NCBI RefSeq assembly: GCF_039534915.1
Contig: NZ_BAAAWE010000001.1
Location: forward strand, 2,170,001-2,234,000
From: Streptomyces roseofulvus
Lineage (GTDB): Bacteria; Actinomycetota; Actinomycetes; Streptomycetales; Streptomycetaceae
Length of the DNA stretch: 64,000 bases
Direction of reading: 5' to 3'
Shown here: piece after piece, positions 23,184 to 31,839 of the stretch
Layout: every line of letters starts with the position of its first letter
How positions within the stretch are numbered: position 1 is the stretch's first letter
Program-made: the position numbers and the translations under genes
The notes under the pieces: generated by a model
What the model was told of the DNA's origin: nothing
The model's database searches: none
Seen by the model: only the letters and a program-made list of their open reading frames with translations

Positions 23184-24983
23184 ATGCCGCTCAACCGCCG
23201 GACCTTCCTGGAGAGCTCCGCAGCCATCGGAGCCGGGGCCGCCCTCACCGCCGGGGCCGTCGCCCCCGCCGCGGCGGCCCAGGAGCGCCGCCCCAGGCCG
23301 GCCAAGCGGTACTCGTTCACCGTCATGGGCACCACCGACCTGCACGGGAACGTCCTCAACTGGGACTACTTCACGGACAAGGAGTTCGACGACAAGGCCC
23401 ACAACGACGTCGGCCTCGCCAAGATCTCCACCCTCGTCAACCAGGTCCGCGCCGCCAAGGGCCGCGGCAACACCCTCCTCATCGACGCCGGCGACACCAT
23501 CCAGGGCACCCAGCTCTCGTACTACTACGCCAAGATCGACCCCATCACGAAGGCCGGCGGCCCGGTCCACCCGATGGCGCAGGCCATGAACGCCATCGGC
23601 TACGACGCCGCCGCGCTCGGCAACCACGAGTTCAACTACGGCATCCCGGTGCTGCGGAAGTTCGAGGAGCAGTGCGACTTCCCGCTGCTCGGCGCCAACG
23701 CGCTCGACGCGAAGACGCTGCTCCCGGCCTTCCCCCCGTACAGCATCCACCGGCTGCGCACCCCGCACGGCAAGGACGTCCGGGTCGCGGTGCTCGGCCT
23801 GACCAACCCCGGCATCGCCATCTGGGACAAGGCCAACGTCAACGGCAAGATGGTCTTCCCCGGCCTGGAGGAGCAGGCGGCGAAGTGGGTGCCGAAGCTG
23901 CGCTCGATGGGCGCCGACGTCGTGATCGTCTCCGCCCACTCCGGCTCCAGCGGCACCTCCTCGTACGGTGACCAGCTCCCCCACATCGAGAACGCGGCCG
24001 GGCTCGTCGCCGAGCAGGTCCCCGGCATCGACGCGATCCTCGTCGGGCACGCCCACACCGAGATCCCCGAGTACCGGATCGCCAACAAGGAGACCGGCCG
24101 GGAGGTCGTGCTCTCCGAGCCGCTGAAGTGGGGCCAGCGCCTCACCCTCTTCGACTTCGACCTGGTGTGGGAGAAGGGCCGCTGGACGGTGGAGAAGGTC
24201 GCCGCCCAGGTCCTCAACTCCAACACCGTCGAGGAGGACCCGGAGATCACCGGGCTCCTCGCCGACGAGCACAAGAAGGTCGTGGAGTACGTCAACACGG
24301 TGATCGGCACCTCGACCGCCGCCATGACCACGGCCGACGCGCCGTGGAAGGACGAGCCGATCATCGACCTGATCAACGTCGTCCAGGCCGAGACCGTGAA
24401 GGCCGCGCTGGCCGGCGGCGCGTACGCCGCGCTGCCGGTGCTGTCGCAGGCGTCCTGCTTCTCCCGGACCGCCCGCATCCCGGCCGGCCGGATCACCATC
24501 AAGGACGCCGCCGGCCTCTACCCCTTCGAGAACACCCTGGAGGCCCGTCTGATGACGGGCGCCCAGCTCAAGGACTACCTGGAGTACTCGGCGAAGTACT
24601 ACGTCCAGACCCCGGCGGGCGCCCCCGTCGACACCGCGAAGCTCACCAACGCGGACAACACCCCGGACTACAACTACGACGCCGTGTACGGGCTCGCCTA
24701 CGAGATCGACATCGCCAGGCCGGCGGGGCAGCGGATCACCGGCCTGACCTTCGAGGGCAAGCCGCTCGACCCGGCCGCGAAGTTCGTCCTCGCCGTCAAC
24801 AACTACCGCGCCAGCGGCGGCGGGGCCTTCCCGCACGTCGCCAAGGCCGAGCAGCTGTGGGCGAACTCGGACGAGATCCGCAACACGATCATCCAGTGGG
24901 TGCAGGCCAAGGGCACGGTCGACCCCGCGCGGTTCGCGTCGGTGGACTGGAAGCTGACCCGGGACGGCGTCCCGGTCTTCTAG
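23184..24983 (+). CDS. Secreted 5'-nucleotidase / 2',3'-cyclic-nucleotide phosphodiesterase family protein
   Basis: 599 aa, ATG with GAGGAG upstream. Twin-arginine signal NRRTFLESSAAIG leads to an Ala-rich core. The calcineurin-like metallophosphoesterase domain (about 45-330) shows TDLHGN, DAGDTIQGT, ALGNHEFNYG, SAHSG and GHAHTEIP, the complete metal-binding set. The C-terminal 5'-nucleotidase domain (about 370-590) includes ASCFSRTARIPAG, YPFENTLEARLMTG and VLAVNNYRASGGGAF. It releases nucleosides and phosphate from nucleotides outside the cell, a phosphate/purine salvage role. Exported folded through Tat. Confidence 0.92.
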   Translation: MPLNRRTFLESSAAIGAGAALTAGAVAPAAAAQERRPRPAKRYSFTVMGTTDLHGNVLNWDYFTDKEFDDKAHNDVGLAKISTLVNQVRAAKGRGNTLLIDAGDTIQGTQLSYYYAKIDPITKAGGPVHPMAQAMNAIGYDAAALGNHEFNYGIPVLRKFEEQCDFPLLGANALDAKTLLPAFPPYSIHRLRTPHGKDVRVAVLGLTNPGIAIWDKANVNGKMVFPGLEEQAAKWVPKLRSMGADVVIVSAHSGSSGTSSYGDQLPHIENAAGLVAEQVPGIDAILVGHAHTEIPEYRIANKETGREVVLSEPLKWGQRLTLFDFDLVWEKGRWTVEKVAAQVLNSNTVEEDPEITGLLADEHKKVVEYVNTVIGTSTAAMTTADAPWKDEPIIDLINVVQAETVKAALAGGAYAALPVLSQASCFSRTARIPAGRITIKDAAGLYPFENTLEARLMTGAQLKDYLEYSAKYYVQTPAGAPVDTAKLTNADNTPDYNYDAVYGLAYEIDIARPAGQRITGLTFEGKPLDPAAKFVLAVNNYRASGGGAFPHVAKAEQLWANSDEIRNTIIQWVQAKGTVDPARFASVDWKLTRDGVPVF

Positions 24984-24986
24984 ACC

Positions 24987-26399
24987 TCAGTGCTCCACGA
25001 GAGGCGTCAGCTTCCGGTCCTGGGACGGGATGCTCGGCGCCTCTCGCGCGTCCAGGCCGAAGCTGGTGAAGGCGGTCCGGCGCGGCAGCGGGTACGGCTC
25101 CTTCCCGGTCACCGCGTTGAGGATGACCGCGCTGCGCCAGGCGGCGAGACCCAGGTCGGGGGCGCCCACGCCGTGGGTGTGGCGCTCGGCGTTCTGTACG
25201 TACACCGAGCCGGTCACCGACGGGTCGAGGACCAGCCGGTACCGCTCGTCGATCTTCGCCCGGCCCGCCGAGTCGTGCCGCAGATACGGGTCGAGGCCGG
25301 CCAGCATCCGGCCGACCGGGCGCTCCCGGTAGCCGGTGGCGAGCACCACGGCGTCGGTGGTGAGCCGGGAGCGGCTGCCCTGCTGGACGTGCTCCAGGTG
25401 CAGCTCGACCTGGGTGGTGGCGACCCGGCCCGCCGTGCGGACCCGGACGCCGGGGGTGAGGACGGCGTCCGGCCAGCCGCCGTGCAGGGTGCGGCGGTAG
25501 AGCTCGTCGTGAATGGCGGCGATGGTGTCCGCGTCGATGCCCTTGTGCAACTGCCACTGGCGGGGCATCAGTTCGCCGCGGACGGGCTCCGGCAGGGCGT
25601 GGAAGTAGCGGGTGTAGTCGGGCGTGAAGTGCTCCAGGCCCAGCTTCGAGTACTCCATGGGCGCGAACGCCTCGGTGCGGGCGAGCCAGCTGATCCGCTC
25701 GGCGCCGGCCGGGCGGGCCCGGAGCAGGTCGAGGAAGACCTCGGCGCCGGACTGGCCGGAGCCGATGACGGTGACGTGCCCGGCGCGCAGCAGCGTCTCG
25801 CGGTGGGTGAGGTAGTCGGCGGAGTGGAAGACGGGGACGCCGGGGGCGTCGGCGAGCGGGCGGAGCGGCTCGGGGACGTAGGGCTCGGTGCCGACGCCGA
25901 GGACCACGTTCCGGGTGTAGGCGCGGCCGAGGGCGGCCGCCTCGCCGTCCTGGTCGAGCTGGGTGAAGTCGACCTCGAACAGCTTGCGTTCGGGGTTCCA
26001 GCGGACCGAGTCGACCTGGTGGCCGAAGTGCAGGCCGGGCAGCCGCTCGCTGACCCAGCGGCAGTAGGCGTCGTACTCGGCGCGCTGGATGTGGAACTTC
26101 TCGGCGAAGTAGAAGGGGAAGAGCCGCTCGCGGCTCCGCAGGTAGCTGAGGAAGGACCAGGGGCTGGCGGGGTCGGCGAGGGTCACCAGGTCGGCCAGGA
26201 AGGGGACTTGGAGGGTGGCGCCGTCGATGAGGAGGCCGGGGTGCCAGTGGAAGGCGGGGCGCTGCTCGAAGAAGGTCGCGGCGAGCCCGCCGGGGACGCC
26301 GTCGGCGAGGGCGGCGAGCGAGAGGTTGAACGGGCCGATGCCGACGCCCACCAGATCGTGCGGGCGGTCGAGGTCCTGCTGGGGGGTGCTGCCGGTCAT
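24987..26399 (-). CDS. L-lysine N6- / L-ornithine N5-monooxygenase family protein (siderophore-type hydroxylase)
   Basis: 470 aa, ATG overlapping the stop of the decarboxylase gene (ATGA). FAD motif VGVGIGPFNLSLAALA near residue 16, substrate-binding block FHWHPGLLIDGATLQVPFLA, NADPH motif VIGSGQSGAEVFLDLL and the C-terminal ATGYRERP are all present, so the enzyme looks intact. It should hydroxylate the side-chain amine of lysine, ornithine or a derived diamine (cadaverine, putrescine), a first step in hydroxamate siderophores. No siderophore synthetase or acyltransferase is nearby. Ends four bases from the convergent phosphoesterase gene. Confidence 0.9.
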   Translation of the reverse strand: MTGSTPQQDLDRPHDLVGVGIGPFNLSLAALADGVPGGLAATFFEQRPAFHWHPGLLIDGATLQVPFLADLVTLADPASPWSFLSYLRSRERLFPFYFAEKFHIQRAEYDAYCRWVSERLPGLHFGHQVDSVRWNPERKLFEVDFTQLDQDGEAAALGRAYTRNVVLGVGTEPYVPEPLRPLADAPGVPVFHSADYLTHRETLLRAGHVTVIGSGQSGAEVFLDLLRARPAGAERISWLARTEAFAPMEYSKLGLEHFTPDYTRYFHALPEPVRGELMPRQWQLHKGIDADTIAAIHDELYRRTLHGGWPDAVLTPGVRVRTAGRVATTQVELHLEHVQQGSRSRLTTDAVVLATGYRERPVGRMLAGLDPYLRHDSAGRAKIDERYRLVLDPSVTGSVYVQNAERHTHGVGAPDLGLAAWRSAVILNAVTGKEPYPLPRRTAFTSFGLDAREAPSIPSQDRKLTPLVEH

Positions 26400-27781
26400 C
26401 GGTCGGTGTCGCCTTCCGCGAGTTCCACGAGGGAGATGAGCTGGGCCAGGTCGTCGGGGGTGGTGTGGGGGTTGAGCAGGGTGGCCTTCAGCCACAGCCG
26501 GCCGTCCGCCTCGGCGCGGCCGAGGACGGCCCGGCCGCCGGCGAGGAGGGTGCGCCGGACCCGGGCCACCCGGGCGTCGTCGGCGCCGGCGGGGCGGAGC
26601 AGGACGGTGGTGAGGACGGGCCGGTCGCGCAGCTCCAGGCCGGGGGCCTTCTCCACCAGGTCGGCCAGGTCCTGGGCGCGTTCCATGCAGAGGTCCACCA
26701 GGGCGCCGAGCCCGGAGCGGCCGAGGGCGCGCAGGGTGACGGCGGCCTTGAGGGCGTCGGGGCGGCGGGTGGTGCGCAGGGAGCGGCCGAGGAGGTCGGG
26801 GAGGCCGGCCTCGGTGTCGTCGCCGGCGTTGAGGTACGCGGCGGTGTGGCCGAGGGCGGCGAGGTCGGCGGGGTCGCGGACGGCGAGGAGGCCGGCGGCA
26901 ACCGGCTGCCAGCCGAGTTTGTGCAGGTCGAGGGTGACGGTGCGGGCCCGGTCCAGGCCTGCCAGGAGGTGCCGGTGGGTGCGGCTGAGGAGGAGCGGGC
27001 CGCCGTAGGCCGCGTCGGCGTGGAGTTCGGCGCCGTGCTCGGCGCAGAGGTCGGCGAGCTCCGGCAGCGGGTCGATCAGGCCCTCCTCGGTGGTGCCGGC
27101 CGTGGCGGCGAGGAGGACGGGTCCGTCGAGGCCGTCGAGGGTGCGGGCGACGGTCGGCGGGTCGAGGACGCCCCGGGGGGTGGGGACGGTGACCGGTGCG
27201 GGGAGGCCGAGGAGCCAGGCGGCGCGGCGGAAGGAGTGGTGGGCGTTGGCGCCGACGACGGTGGTGAGGGCGGGGCCGTGGCGTTCGCGGGCGAGGAGCA
27301 GGGCGAGCTGGTTGGACTCGGTGCCGCCGGTGGTGACGAGCGCGTCGGGGCGGCTCGCCCGGGGGAAGACCTCGGCGGCGAGGGCCGCGGTGACCTCCGC
27401 CTCCAGGGCGGAGGCGGAGGGCGCCTGGTCCCAGGAGTCCAGGGACGGGTTGAGCGCGGCGGCGGCCAGGTCGGCGGCGGCGGCGAGGGCGAGCGGCGGG
27501 GTGTGGAGGTGGGCGGCGCACAGCGGGTGGGCGGGGTCGGCGGCGCCGGCGGCGACCAGGTGGACCAGGGTGCGCAGGGCCTCTTCCTGTCCGGTGCCGG
27601 TCTCGGGGAGGACGTCCCCGAGGGTGGCGCGGACGCGTGCGGTGACCGCGGCGGGCCCGCCGGCCGGCAGCGGCCCGCCCCGTTCGTCCGCGCCGGTGCG
27701 CAGGGCGTCCAGGGCGATGCCGAGGAGCCGGCTGAGCGGGAAGGGCTGGGCGGCGAGGGGTGGCGGAGGTGCGGCACGCAT
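26396..27781 (-). CDS. PLP-dependent group II decarboxylase (diaminobutyrate/lysine/ornithine type)
   Basis: 461 aa if the ATG at 27781 is used; no clear ribosome binding site is seen, so the start is uncertain. Fold type I decarboxylase: ALVTTGGTESNQLALLLARE, ANAHHSFRRAA, HADAAYGGPLLLS and the cofactor Lys in TVTLDLHKLGWQPV. The N-terminal region is short and Ala/Pro-rich and differs from the desferrioxamine DesA proteins I know, so I do not call it desA. Coupled to the hydroxylase by an ATGA overlap, it probably supplies or consumes the same diamine. Alternative substrates (diaminobutyrate, aromatic amino acids) cannot be excluded. Confidence 0.85.
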   Translation of the reverse strand: MRAAPPPPLAAQPFPLSRLLGIALDALRTGADERGGPLPAGGPAAVTARVRATLGDVLPETGTGQEEALRTLVHLVAAGAADPAHPLCAAHLHTPPLALAAAADLAAAALNPSLDSWDQAPSASALEAEVTAALAAEVFPRASRPDALVTTGGTESNQLALLLARERHGPALTTVVGANAHHSFRRAAWLLGLPAPVTVPTPRGVLDPPTVARTLDGLDGPVLLAATAGTTEEGLIDPLPELADLCAEHGAELHADAAYGGPLLLSRTHRHLLAGLDRARTVTLDLHKLGWQPVAAGLLAVRDPADLAALGHTAAYLNAGDDTEAGLPDLLGRSLRTTRRPDALKAAVTLRALGRSGLGALVDLCMERAQDLADLVEKAPGLELRDRPVLTTVLLRPAGADDARVARVRRTLLAGGRAVLGRAEADGRLWLKATLLNPHTTPDDLAQLISLVELAEGDTDR

Positions 27782-27826
27782 GGACGACAGCGTGCCGGGG
27801 GCCGCCGGACCGTGTCCGGCGACCGC

Positions 27827-27838
27827 GGTCACGTGACC
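27827..27838. promoter_or_regulatory. 12-bp perfect palindrome upstream of the decarboxylase gene
   Basis: GGTCACGTGACC lies 46 bases before the decarboxylase start, followed by a GCCGGAC / GTCCGGC dyad. It may be an operator. It does not resemble the actinobacterial iron box, so iron control is not shown. Confidence 0.35.
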
Positions 27839-27870
27839 CGAACGAGGGACGCGGGCTTGCGTCCGCCCGC

Positions 27871-27897
27871 TCAGACCACTTCGAGGTCGGCCGTCAT
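27871..27897 (-). CDS. Possible 8-codon leader peptide
   Basis: ATG at 27897 with GGAGGACAGGGGC directly upstream (good spacing) encodes MTADLEVV and stops. Just after it the transcript can form either of two overlapping hairpins, GCGGGC/GCCCGC or GGACGC/GCGTCC. A tiny ORF with a good site and alternative hairpins before a biosynthetic operon recalls an attenuator, but the peptide has no run of a regulatory amino acid. Low confidence. Confidence 0.25.
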   Translation of the reverse strand: MTADLEVV

Positions 27898-27955
27898 GCC
27901 CCTGTCCTCCGATGCGCGCCGCGGTCACCGGCTGGGACTGGGCCGCCGGGTCGGT

Positions 27956-30448
27956 CTAGCCCAGGGCCTCGCGGACGCGCAGGGCGCGGGCGAGGTCGTC
28001 GAGCTGGTCGACCAGCTTGCGGTGGAGGGCCGGGATCATGGTGCCGTCGGCGAGCCGGCGCTCGCCGAGGGCGAGGGAGTCGGCGTCGACCGCGTACGCG
28101 GGGAAGGCGTGGCGGCCGGCGGCCTCGGCCATGGCGGGGCCGCGGCGGTCGCCGAGGGCGATGGCCGCGTCGTAGAAGCGCTCCACGTACTCCTGGACCA
28201 GGTCGGCCTGTTCGGGCTGCCAGAAGCCGAGGGCGGTGGCGGTGAACAGGTAGTTCGACAGGTCGTCGGAGTCGAACATGGCGGCCCAGGCGGCGGCCTT
28301 GGCCGCCGGGTCCGGGAGCCCGGCGCGGCAGCGGGCCGCGCCCTCCTGGCCGGTGGCGCTGGGGTCGCGCTCCAGCTCGGCGGCGATGGCGGCCTCGTCG
28401 GTGGCGCCGAGGACGGCGAGCCGGGCGAGGATGCGCCAGCGCAGCTCCGGGTCGAGTTCGGGGCCGCCGTGGACGGTGCCCTCGTCGAGCCAGGAGGCGA
28501 TCTGGTCGGGGGTGGTGGCGCTGTCGACGAGGGCGCGGACGGCGGTGAGGCGCAGGTCGGGCTCTTCGCCGTCCTCGGTGCGGCGCAGCAGGCAGCGGGC
28601 GATCTCGCGGAGGGCGGCGAGGGCGGCGGGCCGGTCGTCGGCGGAGACGTACCGGTCGGCGATCTCCTGCCGGGCGAAGGCCAGGACGCCCTGGACGATG
28701 GCGAGTTCGGTCTCCTCGGGGAGGTGGGCGCGGGCGATCTCCAGGTAGTCGGCGGGGGCCAGTTCGCCGTCGCGGACCATGTCGCGCACGGCGTTCCACA
28801 CCACGGCCCGGGTGAGCGGGTCGGGGATGCGGGAGAGGCCGCGGAGGGCGGACTCCTCGGAGACCTCGTCGAAGCGGAGCTTGGCGTAGCCGAGGTCGCC
28901 GTCGTTGAGGACGACGAGGTCGGGGCGGGGGCCGGTGAGGCGGGCGGGCTCCTGCTGCGGGACGTCGAGGAGGAGGCGCTCGCGCAGGGCGAGTTCGCCG
29001 TCGGGGCGGCGGTCGTAGAGGCCGGCCTGGATGCGGTGGGGGCGGCTGCCGGCGCGGTCGACGGCGAGGTCCCAGCGGTTGCCCTCGCCGGTGAGGCGGG
29101 GGGTGAGGGTGTCGACGCCGGTGGTGCGCAGCCACTGTTCGGCCCAGGCGTGGACGTCGCGGTCGGTGGCGGCGGCGAGGTTGTCGATGAAGTCGGCGAG
29201 GGTCGCGTTGCCGAACTTGTGCCGCTTGAAGTGGATGTTGAGGCCGGCGAGGAAGTCGGTCTCGCCGAGCCAGGCGACGAGCTGGCGCAGGGCGGAGGCG
29301 CCCTTGGCGTAGGAGATGCCGTCGAAGTTGAGGAGGGCGGAGGCGGTGTCGGGGACGGCCTCGGGGTCCGGGGCGACGGGGTGGGTGGAGGGCCGCTGGT
29401 CGGCGTCGTATCCCCAGGACTTGCGGGTGACGCCGAAGTCGATCCAGGTGTCGGCGAAGAGGTCGGAGCAGGCCTCGTTGACGGTCTGGTAGCCCATGTA
29501 CTCGGCGAAGGACTCGTTCAGCCAGATGTCGTCCCACCAGCGGAGGGTGACGAGGTCGCCGAACCACATGTGGGCCATCTCGTGGGCGATGACCATGGCG
29601 CGGGTCATCCGCTCGGTGGCGGTGACGGCGGAGCGGAAGACGAACTCGTCGCGGAAGGTGACGAGGCCGGGGTTCTCCATGGCGCCGGGGTTGAACTCGG
29701 GGACGAACGCCTGGTCGTAGGAGTCGAAGGGGTAGGGCTCGTCGAACTTCTCGTGGTAGCGGTCGTAGCACGCCTTGGTGACGGCGAGGATCTCGTCGGC
29801 GTCGGCGTCGAGGTACGGCGCGAGGGAGCGGCGGCAGTGGATGCCGAAGGGCAGTCCGGCGTGCTCGGTGCGGATCGAGTGCCAGGGTCCGGCGGCGACG
29901 CAGACGAAGTAGGTGGAGAGCGGCGGGGTGGTGGCGGCGGTCCAGCGGCCGTCCTCGCCCTGCTCGGTGATGCCGTTGGAGAGGACGGTCCAGCCCTCGG
30001 GGGCGGTGACGGCGATGTCGAAGACGGCCTTCAGGTCGGGCTGGTCGAAGGCGGCGAAGACGCGCTGCACGTCCTCCATGAAGAGCTGGGTGTAGACGTA
30101 GGACTCGCCGTCGGTGGGGTCGAGGAAGCGGTGCATGCCCTCGCCGGTGTGCGAGTAGCGCATGGTGGCGGTGACGGTCAGCTCGTGCTCGCCCTCGGTG
30201 AGGGCGAGCGGGAGGCGGTTCTCGGTGAGGGCGGCGGGGTCGAGGGGCGCGCCGTCGAGGGTGACGGAGTGCAGGGCGTCCGGCTTGAGTTCGACGAAGG
30301 TGTCCCCGGCGGTGCGGGCGGTGAAGCGGATGCGGCTGGTGGACCCGAAGGTCTCGTCGCCGCCGGTGAGGTCGAGGTCCACCGCGTAGTGGTGGACGTC
30401 GAGCAGCTGGGCACGGGTCTGCGCTTCGTCGCGCGTCAGTACGGACAT
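27956..30448 (-). CDS. pepN: Aminopeptidase N (M1 family)
   Basis: 830 aa, ATG start. Gluzincin motifs are complete: GAMENPG for substrate N-terminus recognition, HEMAHMWFGDLV with the catalytic Glu, and the downstream Glu ligand in NESFAEYMGYQ. The N-terminal beta-domain (about 1-190), catalytic domain (190-430) and C-terminal ERAP1-like helical domain (520-820) have the usual size for actinobacterial PepN. It removes N-terminal residues from peptides in the cytoplasm. CAGCAT seven bases before the ATG could be a leaderless -10. Monocistronic in appearance. Confidence 0.96.
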   Translation of the reverse strand: MSVLTRDEAQTRAQLLDVHHYAVDLDLTGGDETFGSTSRIRFTARTAGDTFVELKPDALHSVTLDGAPLDPAALTENRLPLALTEGEHELTVTATMRYSHTGEGMHRFLDPTDGESYVYTQLFMEDVQRVFAAFDQPDLKAVFDIAVTAPEGWTVLSNGITEQGEDGRWTAATTPPLSTYFVCVAAGPWHSIRTEHAGLPFGIHCRRSLAPYLDADADEILAVTKACYDRYHEKFDEPYPFDSYDQAFVPEFNPGAMENPGLVTFRDEFVFRSAVTATERMTRAMVIAHEMAHMWFGDLVTLRWWDDIWLNESFAEYMGYQTVNEACSDLFADTWIDFGVTRKSWGYDADQRPSTHPVAPDPEAVPDTASALLNFDGISYAKGASALRQLVAWLGETDFLAGLNIHFKRHKFGNATLADFIDNLAAATDRDVHAWAEQWLRTTGVDTLTPRLTGEGNRWDLAVDRAGSRPHRIQAGLYDRRPDGELALRERLLLDVPQQEPARLTGPRPDLVVLNDGDLGYAKLRFDEVSEESALRGLSRIPDPLTRAVVWNAVRDMVRDGELAPADYLEIARAHLPEETELAIVQGVLAFARQEIADRYVSADDRPAALAALREIARCLLRRTEDGEEPDLRLTAVRALVDSATTPDQIASWLDEGTVHGGPELDPELRWRILARLAVLGATDEAAIAAELERDPSATGQEGAARCRAGLPDPAAKAAAWAAMFDSDDLSNYLFTATALGFWQPEQADLVQEYVERFYDAAIALGDRRGPAMAEAAGRHAFPAYAVDADSLALGERRLADGTMIPALHRKLVDQLDDLARALRVREALG

Positions 30449-30512
30449 GGGCCCTATGCTGCCCGATCGTCCGGTCGGCGGGCAGGGGGGATTCCGAACC
30501 GGGCTCGGGAGG

Positions 30513-31502
30513 TCAGGCGAGTCCGGTGCCGTCGAGGTGGGCGAAGGCGGCGGTGATCCGGGGCCGGTCGTAGCCGGCGGGGCCCGCGGCGCCGCTGGAG
30601 ACGAGGGCGGCGAGCAGCAGCCGGGCCTTGGCGGGGGCGAGCGGTCCGGCGGGGATCAGGCCGTGGTGGAGGAGGTCGTGCTCGGAGCCGGGGCCGCGGT
30701 AGGTGTCGCTGAGGCCGGCGCCCGCTCCGGTGCGGGAGGCGAGGACGACCGGGATGCGGCGGGCGAGCTCGGCGAGGGGTTCGACGAGCCAGGAGGGGGC
30801 GTGGCCGGCGCCGAAGGCGGCGACGACGAGGCCCTGGAAGCGGTCGTCGACGGCGGAGAGGAGTTCGCCGCGGTCGCCGAGGGTCAGGGTGAGCAGGGCG
30901 ATCCGGACCGTGGGGTCGTAGGAGAGCCGGCAGGGCGCGGTGGGCACGGTGGGGCGGAGCAGGATCCGCGGGGTGCCCTCGACGACGGTGCCGAGGGGGC
31001 CGGCGCCGGGCGAGGCGAAGGTGGCGACGGAGGTGGTGTGGGTCTTGCGGGCGTGCCGGGCGGCGTGGATCTCGTCGGCGAGGACGACGAGGACGCCGAG
31101 GCCGCGGCAGGCGGGGTCGGCGGCGACGGCGAGCGCGGCGGCGAGGTTGGCGGGGCCGTCGGCGCCGGGCAGGTCGGGGCGGCGCATGGCGCCGGTGACG
31201 GCGATGGGGGCCCGCTCGGTGGGGCAGAGCAGGTCGAGGAGGAAGGCGGTCTCCTCCAGGGTGTCGGTGCCCTGGACGACGACGACGCCGGAGCCGGCGG
31301 CGACGGCCTCGTTCACCTCGGCGGCGAGGGCGGCGAGGTCCTCGGGGGTGAGCGAGGAGGAGGGGAGCCGGCGGAAGTCGCGGAGGTCGACGTCGTCGGG
31401 CGCGCCGAGCGCGGCGAGGACCTCGGGGCCGGTCATCCGGCCCAGTTCGCCGCCGCGGGCGGAGATGGTGCCGCCGAGGGTGAAGACCGTGACCCGGGCC
31501 AT
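30513..31502 (-). CDS. L-asparaginase (type I-like)
   Basis: 329 aa; ATG overlaps the stop of chorismate mutase by one base (TGATG), so translation is coupled. The two asparaginase signatures are present: VFTLGGTIS (nucleophile Thr) near the N-terminus and VVVQGTDTLEETAFLLDLL. No signal peptide, so it should act in the cytoplasm, converting asparagine to aspartate and ammonia. It lacks obvious partners for nitrogen metabolism nearby; pairing with chorismate mutase is probably only transcriptional. Confidence 0.92.
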   Translation of the reverse strand: MARVTVFTLGGTISARGGELGRMTGPEVLAALGAPDDVDLRDFRRLPSSSLTPEDLAALAAEVNEAVAAGSGVVVVQGTDTLEETAFLLDLLCPTERAPIAVTGAMRRPDLPGADGPANLAAALAVAADPACRGLGVLVVLADEIHAARHARKTHTTSVATFASPGAGPLGTVVEGTPRILLRPTVPTAPCRLSYDPTVRIALLTLTLGDRGELLSAVDDRFQGLVVAAFGAGHAPSWLVEPLAELARRIPVVLASRTGAGAGLSDTYRGPGSEHDLLHHGLIPAGPLAPAKARLLLAALVSSGAAGPAGYDRPRITAAFAHLDGTGLA

Positions 31503-31828
31503 CAGCGCGTCCCGTCCGCGATCGTCTCGTGGTGCCGGATGACCTCGGCGATGATGAAGTTGAGCAGCTTCTCGGCGAAGGCGGGGTCCAGTTTGGCGCT
31601 CTCGGCGAGCTCGCGCAGCCGGGCGATCTGGCGGGCCTCGCGGGCCGGGTCGGCGGGCGGCAGCTGGTGCTCGGCCTTGAGGACGCCGACCTGCTGGGTG
31701 CACTTGAAGCGCTCGGCGAGCATGTGGACGACGGCGGCGTCGATGTTGTCGATCGACTCGCGCAGCCGGGTCAGCTCGGCGCGGACGGACGGGTCGATGT
31801 CGCTGGAGTCGTTCCTGGTGTCGCTCAT
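31502..31828 (-). CDS. Chorismate mutase (AroQ type)
   Basis: 108 aa, ATG start. A single AroQ helical domain: LTRLRESIDNIDAAVVHMLA, ERFKCTQQVGVLK and NFIIAEVIRHHETIADG, with the Arg, Lys and Glu residues expected to bind chorismate. It converts chorismate to prephenate for phenylalanine and tyrosine synthesis, in the cytoplasm. It is a free-standing enzyme, not fused to prephenate dehydratase or DAHP synthase. First gene of the pair with asparaginase; the AraC gene upstream ends 11 bases before it in the same direction. Confidence 0.93.
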   Translation of the reverse strand: MSDTRNDSSDIDPSVRAELTRLRESIDNIDAAVVHMLAERFKCTQQVGVLKAEHQLPPADPAREARQIARLRELAESAKLDPAFAEKLLNFIIAEVIRHHETIADGTR

Positions 31829-31839
31829 GGTCAGCGAGC

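Noticed and set aside
24987..27781. Calling the pair desA/desB
   Set aside because: The decarboxylase N-terminal region does not resemble DesA and the other des genes are absent.
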